15,253 bases of DNA from UBA6345 sp045577635 (GTDB lineage: Bacteria; Bacillota; Clostridia; Christensenellales; UBA1242): assembly GCA_045577635.1 (NCBI GenBank), contig JAZNIS010000066.1, positions 1 to 15,253 on the forward strand, read 5' to 3'. This document shows positions 7,114 to 14,654 of this stretch, piece after piece. The notes beneath the pieces are model-generated. The model had not been told where the DNA came from. It worked only from the letters and a program-made list of their open reading frames with translations, and did no database searches. Each line of letters begins with the position of its first letter. Positions within the stretch are counted from its first letter, which is position 1. The translations under genes and the position numbers were made by a program.

Positions 7114-8309
7114 CCTTTTGTTAGTTGTTCTTTAACCGAATCAAACACCAACTGTTCACTATAAACAAATGGTGCAGGTTTAGGGCAATAAATTGTTAAT
7201 GCATGAGTTGAAGGAAATAAGGTTGTGTAATTTCTGTTTAAAATTTTTAATCTAGAATGTCGGCTTGCATCTAATTCTTCGGCAAGTTTATCGCAGTGCT
7301 TTGTAAAGGTGTCTTCACTAACAATCATGCCAACAATTCCGTTTAGGTTAGATAGTTTTTCAATTTCTTCGGCAACTTTAATAAATTCGGTGTTATTGGT
7401 TTCTAAATATTCCGAAAATGTTCCCTTTCCACTTTGTTTAAGTTGTGCATCAACAAGTTCAATTAAAGCTTCTTGTTTTTCTTTTATGTGTGGAATATTT
7501 TCGTAAAGTTCGCCTCGTTCAAGTTCTTCAAAAAATCCGTAGTTGCTAACCGATTTATCGTAAAGCATTTGAAGTGAGTGATGTTTTGATTCTTTAACAA
7601 ATTCGGTAAGTAGGTTTTTTGTTGCACTAGGTTGCATAGCATAAATTATTTCGGAAACAGCGAGTATAGAGTAGTCCCTAGCAGTAATTTCTTCAGGTGA
7701 ATTAGCATAGTCATAAAGTGGATTTTCTCTAATTTTAGCAGCTCTAAAAACTTTTTCTAACATTAAAGCACTGCTAACATAATCTTCGCCATCAGGGTTA
7801 CAGTTTAATTCGCCTTTTGCCAAAGCAACAATTTTTTCGGTGTTTAACATTTTATCTAAAACAGCAATTTTTAAATCGGTAGGAAGTTTGCTATAAAGCA
7901 AGTTGTTAACAGTTGCTTCATTTTGTCCAACATGAACAGATTCGTGCAGTGTGGAAAGAACAAGTAAGTATGGGTAAAAGTTGTTTTTATAATATGCCAT
8001 AGAATTAAACATATCTTTTAAAACAGAATTAAAAACAACAGTTGATTCACCATTTAAAAGTTTTTTTGTGTATGCAAGTTCGTTTAGTGGTTTTTCGCTA
8101 AACGATACTGCTGCTGGTGTATAACCATTAATTTTGCAATATTCAAACAGAAGGGCTTGTAAATAACTTCTTAAATCTTCGGGTGAGCCAATTGTTTTAT
8201 AAAAAACAGCTGGATCAATTAGGGCACAAAGTTGTTCATAGGTATAGCTTTTAAACTTACCTAAACCAAGCTTGTTTTTAAGTTCAGCTAATTTTTCTGC
8301 TGTTGCCAT
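7098..8309 (-). CDS. Unrecognised protein with HExxH metallopeptidase-like site
   Basis: A 403-residue, apparently soluble protein with no signal peptide or membrane segment. I do not recognise the family. Its most telling feature is TLHESVHVGQ (120-129): an HExxH zinc-binding motif (H122, E123, H126) at the end of a hydrophobic helix (113-120), followed by a conserved-looking Q129. About 80 residues later, SPEEITARDY (204-213) supplies a glutamate (E207) in an E-x-x-A setting. This could be the third zinc ligand, as in gluzincin-type proteins with HExxH...E..A arrangements. The rest is largely helical, with a charged, possibly coiled-coil segment at about 262-320. The start is set by a good AAAGGAG site eight bases upstream and by a near-consensus promoter. 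It is a single-gene unit with its own terminator. Peptidase activity is inference; some HExxH families are inactive or have other roles. Confidence 0.8.
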   Translation of the reverse strand: MATAEKLAELKNKLGLGKFKSYTYEQLCALIDPAVFYKTIGSPEDLRSYLQALLFEYCKINGYTPAAVSFSEKPLNELAYTKKLLNGESTVVFNSVLKDMFNSMAYYKNNFYPYLLVLSTLHESVHVGQNEATVNNLLYSKLPTDLKIAVLDKMLNTEKIVALAKGELNCNPDGEDYVSSALMLEKVFRAAKIRENPLYDYANSPEEITARDYSILAVSEIIYAMQPSATKNLLTEFVKESKHHSLQMLYDKSVSNYGFFEELERGELYENIPHIKEKQEALIELVDAQLKQSGKGTFSEYLETNNTEFIKVAEEIEKLSNLNGIVGMIVSEDTFTKHCDKLAEELDASRHSRLKILNRNYTTLFPSTHALTIYCPKPAPFVYSEQLVFDSVKEQLTKGKAKQ

Positions 8310-8340
8310 AGTTTGTGCTCCTTTATTAATTTATTAATTA

Positions 8341-8369
8341 ATAATAACAAAGGTTTTACTGTTAGTCAA
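8341..8369 (-). promoter_or_regulatory. Promoter of the HExxH gene
   Basis: On the minus strand TTGACT (8364-8369), a 17-base spacer and TATTAT (8341-8346) give five of six matches to each consensus hexamer. It is one of the best sigma-A-type promoters in the window and lies 32 bases upstream of the start codon. Confidence 0.8.
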
Positions 8370-8383
8370 TAACCATAAAAAAT

Positions 8384-8410
8384 AAAAAACACAGTTTAAC
8401 TGTGTTTTTA
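8384..8410 (-). terminator. Intrinsic terminator of the HD hydrolase gene
   Basis: AACACAGT and ACTGTGTT form a hairpin with a very short central loop, flanked by As and Ts. On the minus strand it begins at the stop codon of the HD gene (8408-8410) and ends in a T-run before the next promoter, separating the two minus-strand genes. Confidence 0.8.
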
Positions 8411-9079
8411 ACAAATACCTTCTATTTCTGCAATTAGTTGTTTTTCAAATTTTTTCATAAACTTAATTCTTTGTTTTGCAAGTTTTGTTCCTGTTTTTGT
8501 GTTCATATGGTCACCAAGCTTAAAAAGTTTATGATGAAAGTGGTGTAGCGAACTTGGACCAAAACCATTTTCTTCGGCATAATCGCTGTTTGTGTTATAT
8601 GGTATTGTTGGGTCGTACCAAGGAATATGATTAACATGGCTATAACAAATGCTTCGGCTAGCACCAACAGCACCAAGGGCATCTAAATTATCAGCATCTT
8701 GAACAATTAAAACTTCCACAGGTCTGTTTTTGTTTTCAGGGTCATTCCAATTATAAACTTCATGGTGTTCAATGCAATATAAAATTTGTTTTTTCATTTC
8801 TAAACTAATGTCAATGTTTTCTAAAATCTTTTCAACTTCTGGTAAAGATTCTAGTGGACTAACATATCTTTTTAGTTTTGTTTGCATTAAACGGTGAACA
8901 TCATGTAAAAAAGCAGCAATAGCAACAACAACTTCATTTCCCTTTTTCTCTTTTTTGCAAATATGTAAAGCAATTTGCATTGTTCGGGTTAAATGTTCGT
9001 CATCGTGGCCACTACGGTCGTCATCAAAATATTTAATAACTATGGGTTTTAATTGTTCTATGTAATATTCAGCTTTCAT
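8408..9079 (-). CDS. HD-domain phosphohydrolase, YedJ-like
   Basis: A 223-residue HD-superfamily metal-dependent phosphohydrolase related to the YedJ group, probably acting on a nucleotide or other phosphate ester in the cytoplasm. The HD metal site is complete: SGHDDEH (23-29, with H25), LHD (58-60), EHHE (104-107) and QDADNLDALGAVGASR (127-142), where the aspartates are the last ligand and family signature. The C-terminal block SSLHHFHHKLFKL (176-188) and the NT-x-x-G-x-x-LA-x-x-R run (193-204) are also typical of the group. Length is normal. An AAGGA site and an extended -10 promoter precede the start. It is transcribed alone, away from the signal peptidase gene. The natural substrate of this group is not established as far as I know. 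Confidence 0.88.
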   Translation of the reverse strand: MKAEYYIEQLKPIVIKYFDDDRSGHDDEHLTRTMQIALHICKKEKKGNEVVVAIAAFLHDVHRLMQTKLKRYVSPLESLPEVEKILENIDISLEMKKQILYCIEHHEVYNWNDPENKNRPVEVLIVQDADNLDALGAVGASRSICYSHVNHIPWYDPTIPYNTNSDYAEENGFGPSSLHHFHHKLFKLGDHMNTKTGTKLAKQRIKFMKKFEKQLIAEIEGIC

Positions 9080-9113
9080 AACAAATCCTTTTTAATTAAT
9101 AAAAACTAAAAGT

Positions 9114-9142
9114 ATTTTACCAAAACCTTTAAATTTCTACAA
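9114..9142 (-). promoter_or_regulatory. Promoter of the HD hydrolase gene
   Basis: On the minus strand TTGTAG (9137-9142) is followed after 17 bases by TGG-TAAAAT, in which TG-n gives an extended -10 (TAAAAT at 9114-9119). It lies 35 bases before the start codon at 9079. Confidence 0.6.
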
Positions 9143-9181
9143 ACATAGTTTAAACAAATTTGGGCATTAGTTTTAATTTTT

Positions 9182-9200
9182 TATAATTTTGTGTTAAAAT
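9182..9200 (+). promoter_or_regulatory. Promoter region of the signal peptidase gene
   Basis: Two candidate -10 boxes lie here: a perfect TATAAT (9182-9187), and an extended one, TGT-TAAAAT (9192-9200), which ends 15 bases before the start codon. The ribosome binding site is weak (AAAG at about 9204-9207). If the second box is used, the leader is very short, perhaps a few bases. No good -35 is visible for either. Confidence 0.45.
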
Positions 9201-9215
9201 AATAAAGATTTAATT

Positions 9216-9947
9216 ATGAATAAAAATTTTAATGTTGAAACCGAAAATTTAATATATGTAAAAAAGAACTTTTGGGTTCAGTATATTTGTCGTGCAATTG
9301 TGCTTATGTGTGCCATAATTGCATCGTTTATTATATGCTTCACAATTGCCTATGAAACGGCACCTGTTTATGGTGTTAGTATGCAGCCAAATTTAAACAA
9401 GTTAGGGGCAACAAAAAGTGATGTTGTTTATATTCATAAATTTGCAAAAGTTAACTATGGAGACATTGTTGTTCTAGAAAAAAAATCAAACTCCGATGTT
9501 GACCATATTATTAAAAGAGTAATAGGTATGCCGGGTGATGTTATTGAAATAAAACAAGATGATAATTATGAAGTTTCGGTTTATCGTAATGGTGAAAAAC
9601 TAGTTGAGGATTACATATTTAATATTGCAACTTCGGGCGACCCAAACAACTTGGGTATGATGCAAACCCTAGATAACTTTATTAAATTTAAACACTCTGC
9701 AATGCTTAACCCTGACAAAAGCAGTGCAGTTTTTGACAATAAAGGTAGATTGGTATTACAAAAAAACCAAATATTTGTTTTGGGTGATAATAGGGGTTAT
9801 AGTATTGATAGTTCGGTTGAAGGTCCGTTTAGTTTAGATAGTGTTGTGGGCAGAGTTGATTTTGTTGTGCCTTATGGTGTAGTTCCTTTTTATTATTTTT
9901 TAAATGAATTTGCCGGAATAAATTTAATGCCAGATTTAATTAAGTAA
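9216..9947 (+). CDS. lepB: Signal peptidase I
   Basis: A 243-residue type I signal peptidase (S26 family), which removes signal peptides from exported proteins on the outer face of the membrane. One N-terminal membrane helix (about 25-46) follows a cytoplasmic leader, the single-anchor layout common in Gram-positive bacteria. The catalytic serine is S55 in GVSMQPNL and the general-base lysine is K100 in HIIKRVIGMPGD. The final conserved box is LGDNRGYSIDSS (189-200). The sequence reads SS where SR is usual after the aspartate, a small deviation. A variable insert lies between the lysine box and the GDNR box (about 115-180), as is normal for the second domain. It is transcribed alone and ends in its own terminator, but it sits just before genes for large predicted surface proteins. 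The ATG start is chosen by the frame and a weak AAAG site. Confidence 0.92.
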   Translation: MNKNFNVETENLIYVKKNFWVQYICRAIVLMCAIIASFIICFTIAYETAPVYGVSMQPNLNKLGATKSDVVYIHKFAKVNYGDIVVLEKKSNSDVDHIIKRVIGMPGDVIEIKQDDNYEVSVYRNGEKLVEDYIFNIATSGDPNNLGMMQTLDNFIKFKHSAMLNPDKSSAVFDNKGRLVLQKNQIFVLGDNRGYSIDSSVEGPFSLDSVVGRVDFVVPYGVVPFYYFLNEFAGINLMPDLIK

Positions 9948-9972
9948 AGTTGTAGCAATACAACTTTTTTAT
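9947..9972 (+). terminator. Intrinsic terminator of the signal peptidase gene
   Basis: AAGTTGTA (9947-9954), a GCAA tetraloop of the stable GNRA class and TACAACTT (9959-9966) form an eight-pair stem running into six Ts. It begins at the last base of the stop codon. Confidence 0.88.
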
Positions 9973-10011
9973 TTTTGCCGACAAAATATTTTTATTATTT
10001 TTAATATTAAA

Positions 10012-10041
10012 TTGAAAATCAAAGCAGTTATGTTATATACT
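10012..10041 (+). promoter_or_regulatory. Promoter of the giant repeat-protein gene
   Basis: TTGAAA (10012-10017) is followed after 16 bases by TATATA with an upstream TG-n (10031-10039), or after 18 bases by TATACT (10036-10041). Either reading gives a good sigma-A-type promoter with a leader of roughly 45 bases. A strong CAGGAG site (10081-10086) precedes the start codon by eight bases. Confidence 0.65.
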
Positions 10042-10094
10042 ATTTATAGTATTAAGTATAACCTAATTAAAATTAAAAAACAGGAGTTGTTTTT

Positions 10095-10649
10095 ATGGAA
10101 AAATACATACCTTTAATATTTGGTGGAATTTTCGCTTTATTTATTTTAGTAGGATTGTTTTGGGGTTTAATAAGGGGTCTTAAAAAATCGGCATTTAGAT
10201 TAAGCTGGATTTTGGTTTGTGCTGTTGCATTATTCTTTTTAACACCAATAATCACAAAATGGGTAATGGGAATAAATCTATCATTTTTAAACATTAAAGT
10301 TAACGGTGTTGCTGTTGCAACCATTACCGAACTTGTAACAGTTTTACTTTCTGATATTTCTGGTTTTGGAAGCATTTTAGCAAAAAGTCCAGAAACTGTT
10401 GATATGATTTTAACACTAGTAACTTTGTTTATTAATGCTTTTGTTTATGTAATTTTGTTTTGGGTTGTTAAAATTGTGCTATGGCCAATTTGGTCAATTC
10501 TTTCTTTAATTTTTATTAAACGAAAAGATGCAGCAGGAAATAAAAAACCAAAACATCGTTTGTTTGGTGGAATTGTTGGTGGTTTTTTAGGTTTATTTGT
10601 TGGGGCAACAACGGTAATGCCTGTTATGGGTGTGTTTTCAATTGTTAAC
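10095..10649 (+). other. CvpA-like four-helix membrane domain of the giant protein
   Basis: Codes for residues 1-185. CvpA-family proteins (colicin V production) typically show a first helix, a short G-x-x-RG loop, and a late G-rich helix before a tail. Those marks are seen here at 22-30 and 157-170. The long outer loop between helices 2 and 3 (about 55-104) is larger than I would expect. Family membership is judged by motif and layout only. Confidence 0.5.
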
Positions 10650-13592
10650 GAAGTTGAAAAAGAAACAACTAAAACCTACACCGTTAAAGTTGTAAATGCC
10701 GAAACAGGTGAAGAAGAACAACAAACTGTTACAGGTGGGCAAATTACTCAACTTCTTGGCGAAGATGCAATGAAGTATATAAATGCTTATTCCGATAGTT
10801 TTGTTTCTAAAATTTTAAAATATACAGGTGTTGAATTTGTTACAAATGCAACCTATTCAGGTTTAAGCAGTGCAACAGTAAACGAAAATCGTATTGTTTT
10901 AAAAGATGAAGTTAAAACAATTTTAAAAACAGTTTCTTCGGTTAGCGATTTGTATAACATTGACACTCGCAATTTAACAAAGAAACAAATTACACAAATT
11001 ATTACTTCTGCAAAAACAGTTGTTAACAATGTGTTCCAATTAAAAATTTTAACCGTTTTTGGTGATAATTTATATCCACTAGTTATGGATGAAATTATTA
11101 ATAACCCAGAGTTTATTATTAAATTACCTAACACAGGTGAACAAGTTTTTGATGAAGCAATAACAAAAGGGTTTAAAGAATTATCAGAAATTACATTTAG
11201 TTCTATTAAAAACGAAGTTTTGGCAGTTTTAGATATTGCAGAAATTTTAAATGAAAATGATATTTTGCTTGAACTATTAAACGAAGAAACGGCTTCATTC
11301 CAAAACATTTCAAAACTTGTTTCTGATGAAGTTGTTGAAAGTGTAAACAATAAATTATTTTCAATGCAAATTTCTTCTAGCATAATGCCAATTGTGGTTA
11401 ACACATCTTTAAAATATGTTGCCGAAACATTAGATGTAACCGATTTTAGTGTTGATGAAGAACATGGTGATGCAGAAGCTGTTAAAAACCTGTTTACAGG
11501 AATCACAACAACTGTGTTTGGGCTTGCAAACTCACTTGATTTAGAAAGTAAATATTATATAACCGAAAGCTCATTACCACTTGCTGGTAAATTACTAGAT
11601 TCGGTTAAAGGTTACGAAGGTTTAACAAGTGAAAATTATAAAAAACTTGTTAATGCGGCAGAAGATAAATTAGTGGATTCAGTTTATGATATGCTTACTG
11701 ATTTTACAGATGAATTAGAACCTGTTAAAACCGAAGTTGTTAATGCTGTTAAAAGATTAAGCGAAGTTAACAATTATGAAAATGAATTTATTAAAATAAA
11801 CAATGTTTATAACGATATTGTTGAAGTTTTAGATGGTTTTTCTGGTGAAGAAAAAGAAATTAAACTAATTCCGGTTGGCAGAGTTTTAGATGCTATTAAA
11901 AACACCGAACTTTTAGGTGATTCGGTTAACCCAATTATTAAAGCTGGTTTAAACTATGCAAAAACATTAGTTCCTGCTGAATTTGAAGATTTAAAACCAA
12001 TTTTAGAAAGGGTTAAAAACAATGTTGGGTCAGTTGCTGTTTGGGAAACTGAATTTACAAAATTAAACGAAGTTGTTTTGGTTGGTAACGATGTGTTTAA
12101 TGCAAGCGATTTAAAATCGGTTTTATTAGATGAAGAATCGGAAACATTTAGCGAACTTGGGGCATCGTTTAACACTTTAAACCAAACAACATTATTTAAT
12201 GGCGAAGTTAAAAATATTGTTAAAGTGTTGCTTGGCAGTGTAGAAGAAATGGAAATTGATAATTCAAATATGTTATCAACAACCTTAACCGAAATTGAAA
12301 GTAATATAGACACAGCCGAAAATATTGATTGGGAAGCAGAATTTACTGTTTTAAAAACCCTACTTAATGGTTTAATGGATTTAGCTAGTGATTCTAGTAC
12401 AAGCGAAAGTATTACTGCAACAGGTAAAACCTTTGATAATATTTTAAAAGAAGATAGTGTTTTAATTAATGAAAAAGTTATTAAAACAATTGTTTGTACA
12501 ACAATTGAACAATTTGCAGGTGCTGTTGAAGAAGGAAGTGACCTTGAAACTGTTATTACAACCATTAAAAATGGTATTAACAACGGAAACAATTTAAGTT
12601 ATGAAGTTGAATTAACAGCTTTAAATAGTATTTTTAACAACATTGAAAGCATAAATCCAGAAAGTGAAAACTTTTATAGTGAATTTGGTGCTATGTTAGA
12701 TAGTTACGATGTTACCTATGGTTACTATCATAGTGTGGTTGTAAGTGCTGCAAGGCCAGATATTGTTAAACTTGCAATTTCCGAAGTTGACACAACACAA
12801 ATGGATAGTGAAATTGTTGAAATAATTGAAGAAATTAAAAACAATGTTGATGGTATTGAATTAGTTGATTTACAAAATAAATATAAAATTGAATTTGAAT
12901 ATTTAGAATTGTTTATTGAAAAATTTGAAAGCTTAACATCTGTAGATGTTGAAACCTTTAACTTTGGCGAATTTGGTACTATGCTTGATGCCTTTAATTC
13001 AAGTTTATGGTTAAAATCGGTTAGAAGTGATGTGTTAGTGTTTATTTGTGATAAAGCAAAAAATAGTTTAACCAGCACCATTAGTGAGTTAAGCACAGCT
13101 ATCACTGAAATTTTAGAAAATACAAAAGATTTAAGCGAATTAGTTGAAGAAGGCGAATTAACCTATAACAAGATATTTGAAGATTTTGGTTCAATTAACG
13201 ATTTAATTGATAGTTTAGAATCGGTTAATATTACCAGAACAGATGATGGCTTATTAACAATTAAAACTTTTGGTGAAACATTAAATGATTTACAAGAACT
13301 TTGTGTTGTTCCAACTGTTGCAGCTGTTAGAATTGCAGAGTATATCACAGGCGAAATTGTTGGTGATAACGGAATTAAAAACATTATGCCAGCAGGTTTT
13401 GAATCTGACCCTGTGTTAAATCCAATTTACACTGCTGTTGTTAATGAAATTCAACCTATTAACAATGCTTATAATAATTATTTAGAAAATCCTGACGATA
13501 CAACATTTAACTTTGAATTAGATTTTACAGCAATTTATGATAAAGTTATTGAAGCAGACAATGCTTTAACCGTTGCAGGATATGGAAGATAA
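10095..13592 (+). CDS. Giant membrane-anchored protein: CvpA-like N-terminal domain plus extracytoplasmic repeats
   Basis: A 1165-residue protein I cannot name. Residues 1-185 hold about four membrane segments (7-25, 36-54, 105-140, 157-182). WGLIRGLKKSAFRL (23-36) and the glycine-rich FGGIVGGFLGLFVG (157-170) look like a CvpA-type membrane domain. Basic residues sit between helices 1 and 2 (RGLKK) and between 3 and 4 (KRKDAAGNKKPKHR). By the positive-inside rule both N-terminus and the ~980-residue C-terminal part are therefore outside the cell. That part is acidic, rich in E, N, V, T and S, almost free of Cys and Trp, and mostly helical. From about 498 at least seven diverged repeats are readable. 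There is no signal peptide, LPxTG or other wall-sorting motif; anchoring is by the N-terminal helices. Length is several times that of ordinary CvpA proteins (about 160-200). It has its own promoter and terminator. Function is unknown; a surface scaffold or adhesin-like role is a guess. Confidence 0.85.
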   Translation: MEKYIPLIFGGIFALFILVGLFWGLIRGLKKSAFRLSWILVCAVALFFLTPIITKWVMGINLSFLNIKVNGVAVATITELVTVLLSDISGFGSILAKSPETVDMILTLVTLFINAFVYVILFWVVKIVLWPIWSILSLIFIKRKDAAGNKKPKHRLFGGIVGGFLGLFVGATTVMPVMGVFSIVNEVEKETTKTYTVKVVNAETGEEEQQTVTGGQITQLLGEDAMKYINAYSDSFVSKILKYTGVEFVTNATYSGLSSATVNENRIVLKDEVKTILKTVSSVSDLYNIDTRNLTKKQITQIITSAKTVVNNVFQLKILTVFGDNLYPLVMDEIINNPEFIIKLPNTGEQVFDEAITKGFKELSEITFSSIKNEVLAVLDIAEILNENDILLELLNEETASFQNISKLVSDEVVESVNNKLFSMQISSSIMPIVVNTSLKYVAETLDVTDFSVDEEHGDAEAVKNLFTGITTTVFGLANSLDLESKYYITESSLPLAGKLLDSVKGYEGLTSENYKKLVNAAEDKLVDSVYDMLTDFTDELEPVKTEVVNAVKRLSEVNNYENEFIKINNVYNDIVEVLDGFSGEEKEIKLIPVGRVLDAIKNTELLGDSVNPIIKAGLNYAKTLVPAEFEDLKPILERVKNNVGSVAVWETEFTKLNEVVLVGNDVFNASDLKSVLLDEESETFSELGASFNTLNQTTLFNGEVKNIVKVLLGSVEEMEIDNSNMLSTTLTEIESNIDTAENIDWEAEFTVLKTLLNGLMDLASDSSTSESITATGKTFDNILKEDSVLINEKVIKTIVCTTIEQFAGAVEEGSDLETVITTIKNGINNGNNLSYEVELTALNSIFNNIESINPESENFYSEFGAMLDSYDVTYGYYHSVVVSAARPDIVKLAISEVDTTQMDSEIVEIIEEIKNNVDGIELVDLQNKYKIEFEYLELFIEKFESLTSVDVETFNFGEFGTMLDAFNSSLWLKSVRSDVLVFICDKAKNSLTSTISELSTAITEILENTKDLSELVEEGELTYNKIFEDFGSINDLIDSLESVNITRTDDGLLTIKTFGETLNDLQELCVVPTVAAVRIAEYITGEIVGDNGIKNIMPAGFESDPVLNPIYTAVVNEIQPINNAYNNYLENPDDTTFNFELDFTAIYDKVIEADNALTVAGYGR
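11586..13529 (+). repeat. Seven diverged protein repeats of about 88-99 residues
   Basis: Motif A, GxxLD or a variant, begins at residues 498, 595, 689, 777, 865, 961 and 1060 (spacings 97, 94, 88, 88, 96, 99). Motif B, aromatic-ExE(F/L)T-x-(L/I)-N, begins at 561, 650, 746, 836, 930, 1018 and 1140; clear examples are WETEFTKLN and WEAEFTVLK, and the 1018 copy lacks the aromatic residue. About ten residues before motif B most units carry (I/V)-x-x-(I/V)-(K/E)-x-N-(I/V), for instance RVKNNV, EIESNI and EIKNNV. The DNA is too diverged to show as a nucleotide repeat, so these are old duplications held at the protein level. A weaker unit may lie at residues 348-385. Confidence 0.75.
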
Positions 13593-13604
13593 TAAAGTAA
13601 ACGG

Positions 13605-13633
13605 AAAAAAGAAGGCAGTTGCCTTCTTTTTTT
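13605..13633 (+). terminator. Intrinsic terminator of the giant-protein gene
   Basis: GAAGGC (13611-13616), an AGTT loop and GCCTTC (13621-13626) form the stem. It is extended by a run of As on the left and Ts on the right, and starts 12 bases after the stop codon. Confidence 0.9.
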
Positions 13634-13655
13634 GGTGTGGTAATAACAACACAAC

Positions 13656-13684
13656 TTGACTAATTGTTAAATAATTCGTAAACT
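13656..13684 (+). promoter_or_regulatory. Promoter of the small membrane peptide operon
   Basis: TTGACT (13656-13661), a 17-base spacer and TAAACT (13679-13684) lie 29 bases before the ATG at 13714. TAGAAT at 13684-13689 is an alternative -10 but at too long a spacing. A promoter here supports the small ORF that follows. Confidence 0.6.
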
Positions 13685-13713
13685 AGAATAGTAAAAACAA
13701 TTAAAGGTGAAAT

Positions 13714-13800
13714 ATGAAATTTTTAAATCCGTTTAGATGGATATGGAAATTAATAGTTTTAGGATTACTTGTTTATCTATTTTTTAAGGTGGCTTTATAA
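13714..13800 (+). CDS. Small 28-residue single-span membrane peptide
   Basis: ATG to TAA gives MKFLNPFRWIWK followed by LIVLGLLVYLFFKVAL. Residues 13-28 form one hydrophobic helix. Basic residues K2, R8 and K12 with two Trp at 9 and 11 precede it, giving an N-in orientation. Support for translation comes from an AAAGG site seven bases upstream, a good promoter, no other gene in the space, and a stop codon only three bases before the next start. The next gene's likely ribosome binding site (AAGGTGG, 13786-13792) lies inside this ORF, so the two are probably coupled. Function is unknown; such peptides often bind and tune a larger membrane partner, for which the downstream anchored protein is the nearest candidate. 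Confidence 0.72.
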   Translation: MKFLNPFRWIWKLIVLGLLVYLFFKVAL

Positions 13801-13803
13801 ACT

Positions 13804-14619
13804 ATGTTATTTAAAAATAAAAATAAAAAATTAGTTGATGTTGACAAGCGAAAAGGTTGTTTAAGGCGACTTATTATAGCCGTGGTAATTATTGTTGTTT
13901 TAGGTATAATATCAGTTATTGCTGCCATGAAAACTTTAACGGTTTTTGGTGTTGGTCTTAACACTTTTAACGATTATGTTTCTTGGCTAAACGAACCTGT
14001 TGATGAAAACAGCATAGCGAAAAATCCTATAAGGGAAGGGGACTTTACAACATTTAAAGCAAAAGCAGAGGCAAGTGGTTTTACTGCTTTTGATATTAAT
14101 GGAAATGTTAACTTAAATATTCCAACAATAGCATTAAATTCCAATTTAACAATTGCTGATTATGAACTTGGTGCCATGATTAATAATCTTTCACAAAAAG
14201 AAAATGGCGAAAAGTTTTTTAGTTTGTTAGAGTTAAGTATTACTGAAATTAGTGACAACTTATACACATTAACAACAGTAATTAAATTTGATTTAACCGA
14301 TATTAAAAATGCTTTGGGTAAAAATGCAGGTAAAGTTCCGGGCGAAATTTACCTAACCTGTTCGGGTGTGGCTTACACAGCAGGAAGCAGGGTGCAAACA
14401 AAAGAAAACACTGTTCAAATTAATCAATTAAGTAAAGATAAAAACGATACTTTAATTGGCTTTTTAAACAAGGTTGCCGAAGATACTAAAAACAATGAAT
14501 TTTTAAAAATAATTGATATTAACAATTATATTGTAACCGAAATTTTAACCGATTTAACACAAAGAAGTAATAGTTTACCGGTGTTAGGAAACGGAACATT
14601 TTCGTTAATATTAAAATAA
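13804..14619 (+). CDS. Type II membrane-anchored extracytoplasmic protein, unknown function
   Basis: A 271-residue protein with a basic cytoplasmic leader (KNKNKK...KRKGCLRR, 4-22), one membrane helix (about 23-42) and a roughly 225-residue outer domain. I do not recognise the family. The outer domain alternates predicted beta strands with short helices: strand-rich at 94-118 (INGNVNLNIPTIALNSNLTI), then 141-165 and 181-208, with a helix at about 213-227. The order of a short helix after LTIADYELGAMIN, paired strands and a later DTLIGFLNKV helix loosely recalls extracytoplasmic single-anchor proteins such as YpmS (DUF2140), but I see no firm match. C187 is the only outer cysteine. There is no signal-peptidase site after the helix. 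It follows the 28-residue peptide by three bases. Sites rich in T, N and K match the composition of the giant protein nearby. Confidence 0.85.
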   Translation: MLFKNKNKKLVDVDKRKGCLRRLIIAVVIIVVLGIISVIAAMKTLTVFGVGLNTFNDYVSWLNEPVDENSIAKNPIREGDFTTFKAKAEASGFTAFDINGNVNLNIPTIALNSNLTIADYELGAMINNLSQKENGEKFFSLLELSITEISDNLYTLTTVIKFDLTDIKNALGKNAGKVPGEIYLTCSGVAYTAGSRVQTKENTVQINQLSKDKNDTLIGFLNKVAEDTKNNEFLKIIDINNYIVTEILTDLTQRSNSLPVLGNGTFSLILK

Positions 14620-14652
14620 AAAAAAGAACCTAAAATTAGGTTCTTTTTTTTA
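14618..14652. terminator. Two-way intrinsic terminator
   Basis: GAACCTAA (14626-14633) and TTAGGTTC (14636-14643) form an eight-pair stem. It is extended by A-T pairs and flanked by As on the left and Ts on the right, so it serves both converging genes. Confidence 0.9.
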
Positions 14653-14654
14653 AA

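Noticed and set aside
9948..10094. Leader regulatory RNA before the giant gene
   Set aside because: Beyond the terminator, promoter and short palindrome, the leader (~45 bases) is too short and unstructured for a riboswitch.
10853..13384. Several minus-strand ORFs (10853-11506, 11954-12592, 12728-13105, 13163-13384)
   Set aside because: All are antisense shadows of the giant gene. Their Ser/Leu/Ile-rich products are what the complement of its GAA/GTT-rich codons would give.
13804..14619. Lipoprotein call for the anchored protein because of C19
   Set aside because: The cysteine precedes the hydrophobic helix and lies in a basic cytoplasmic stretch, so there is no lipobox; a type II anchor fits better.
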